Assembly: GCF_001659705.1 (NCBI RefSeq)
Contig: NZ_CP015971.1
Coordinates: forward strand, 2,855,029-2,919,028
Reading direction: 5' to 3'
DNA length: 64,000 nucleotides
DNA from: Arachidicoccus sp. BS20
GTDB taxonomy: Bacteria; Bacteroidota; Bacteroidia; Chitinophagales; Chitinophagaceae
This document shows positions 63,252 through 64,000 of this stretch, one piece after another. A program made the position numbers and the translations under genes. Below the pieces are notes generated by a model. The model made no database searches, was not told the DNA's origin, and saw only the letters and a list, made by a program, of their open reading frames with translations. How positions within the stretch are numbered: the stretch's first letter is position 1; each line of letters opens with the position of its first letter.

Positions 63252-63434
63252 ATTTCAAATTTTTATTAACTAAAGATATGTATTGGTTTTGTTTTTCTCT
63301 ATTTGTTAAGTATCCATTAACAAGTCGTTTATGGTTTATTGACAAAAAGTTATTCAAGTGTTAAATATTTTTGGTTTTTAATAAATTATTAAAGAAAGCT
63401 AAACTGTTTTTTTACAATTCTAAACGAACAAAAT

Positions 63435-64000
63435 ATGATTGCAAGAAAGTTATTGTTTAAATGGAGAGGAGGAATATTCTACGGTTTATTCTGTTTGTCT
63501 CTTTTTTATGCAGGTTCATTGCGTGCTCAGGCTGACTCAAGTTCAAATCAAGCCGTTCAGCAAAATGTAACCGTTACCGGAACGGTTCACGATAACCTTG
63601 GCGCAATTCTTGGCGGAGTAACCGTTACAAATCTTAATACGGGTAAAGTTGTTTTAACCAGTGGTTCAGGCACATTTTCTATTGCTGCTACGCAGGGTGA
63701 TTCATTAAAGGCAACCTATATCGGTTATCAGGATTTTGTATGGCGGTTTACCAACAACCTGAACGAAAACATCGTGTTGAGCGCGATTCCCGGTAGTTTG
63801 AATGATGTGGTTGTTACCGGATTCGGACAAAGGCAGAAACAGATGAGCGTTGTGGGTGCAGTATCTAGTGTGAATGTGGCGGAATTGCAACATCCGGTTG
63901 CTAATATGAGCACCATGCTTGCCGGCCGCATTGCCGGCTTAATTGGCGTGCAGCGTTCTGGTTTACCTGGCAGCAACAGTGCCGATATATGGATACGTGG
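63435..64000 (+). CDS. SusC/RagA TonB-linked outer-membrane receptor, 5' part only
   Basis: The frame opens at ATG 63435 and runs off the window end, so about 188 residues are seen. A signal peptide (LFCLSLFYAGSLRAQ) is followed by a carboxypeptidase-like domain (VTVTGTVHDNLGAILGGVTVTNLNTGK, ~45-125) and the start of the plug: LNDVVVTGFGQRQKQMSVVGAVSSV and MLAGRIAGLIGVQRSGLPGS. No STN domain is present. It is a third SusC in the window, and a susD gene would be expected just past the end. It is probably linked to the divergent two-component pair. Confidence 0.9.
   Translation, partial: MIARKLLFKWRGGIFYGLFCLSLFYAGSLRAQADSSSNQAVQQNVTVTGTVHDNLGAILGGVTVTNLNTGKVVLTSGSGTFSIAATQGDSLKATYIGYQDFVWRFTNNLNENIVLSAIPGSLNDVVVTGFGQRQKQMSVVGAVSSVNVAELQHPVANMSTMLAGRIAGLIGVQRSGLPGSNSADIWIR

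Noticed and set aside
63366-63373. TATTTTTG as a Bacteroidota -7 element for the third susC
   Set aside because: It matches TAnnTTTG, but the nearest TTG upstream is about 24 bases away rather than 19-21, and the region is very AT-rich.

Overview
The window looks like a chromosomal segment of a Bacteroidota bacterium, most likely a member of or close to the Chitinophagaceae. The signs are three SusC-type TonB-linked receptors (two with SusD partners), a fused MurF-alanine racemase, a GlmU-like sugar nucleotidyltransferase with a left-handed beta-helix tail, a futalosine hydrolase, FecR/ECF sigma pairs, Bacteroidota-style lipoprotein signals (SxC followed by KK/KD) and AT-rich intergenic DNA with few Shine-Dalgarno sites. 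No rRNA, tRNA, CRISPR array, prophage or complete insertion sequence was seen.

Layout. (1) 1-2.4 kb: three tandem DUF4252 lipoprotein/secreted-protein paralogues and a Yip1-like membrane protein. (2) 2.4-27.2 kb: mostly housekeeping. murF-alr, a GxxExxY gene inside inverted CACAAAG repeats, a giant alpha-2-macroglobulin with a SusC-type plug domain inserted where the bait region would be, a very acidic small protein, a marR-yceI-FMN reductase-Rieske cluster with a visible candidate operator, dnaN, recX, mqnB, htpG, an isolated nuoA, tpiA, a glmU-like gene, a PIN toxin-antitoxin pair, a serine hydrolase, sdaA, a DUF4397 lipoprotein and an aspartate-type aminotransferase. (3) 27.3-42.3 kb: polysaccharide-utilisation locus (PUL) 1, all on the minus strand: ECF sigma, FecR, SusC with a signalling STN domain, SusD, DUF3823, two GH43, a GH5-like hydrolase, galM and GH92. 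(4) 42.5-49 kb: an extension with a glutaminase-like DUF4965 protein, a GH127-type beta-L-arabinofuranosidase, a FucP-like sugar transporter and a second ECF sigma factor with no anti-sigma gene. (5) 49.1-57.5 kb: PUL 2: GH76, SusC, SusD, SusE, GH76. (6) 57.7-64 kb: a LacI regulator, an unassigned GH42-like secreted protein, a histidine kinase/response regulator pair and the 5' part of a third SusC.

How the genes fit together. PUL 1 and its extension carry enzymes for arabinose-containing side chains (GH43, GH127) plus mutarotase and an inner-membrane sugar symporter. SusC-STN/FecR/ECF gives it a substrate-sensing transcription circuit. PUL 2 has two GH76 endo-alpha-1,6-mannanase-type enzymes, and GH92 (alpha-mannosidase) sits at the far end of PUL 1, so alpha-mannan is a reasonable guess for the second substrate. 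The LacI gene next to PUL 2 is the obvious candidate local regulator.

The most interesting non-routine signals are the plug domain inside the macroglobulin, the GxxExxY cassette and the related CACAAAG repeat after htpG, a tandem set of GCA-loop hairpins at 2.5 kb, the repeated AATGTA-NN-TACATT palindrome in the marR-yceI region, and the uncharacterised 727-residue GH42-like protein. No clear new defence or mobile system was found.
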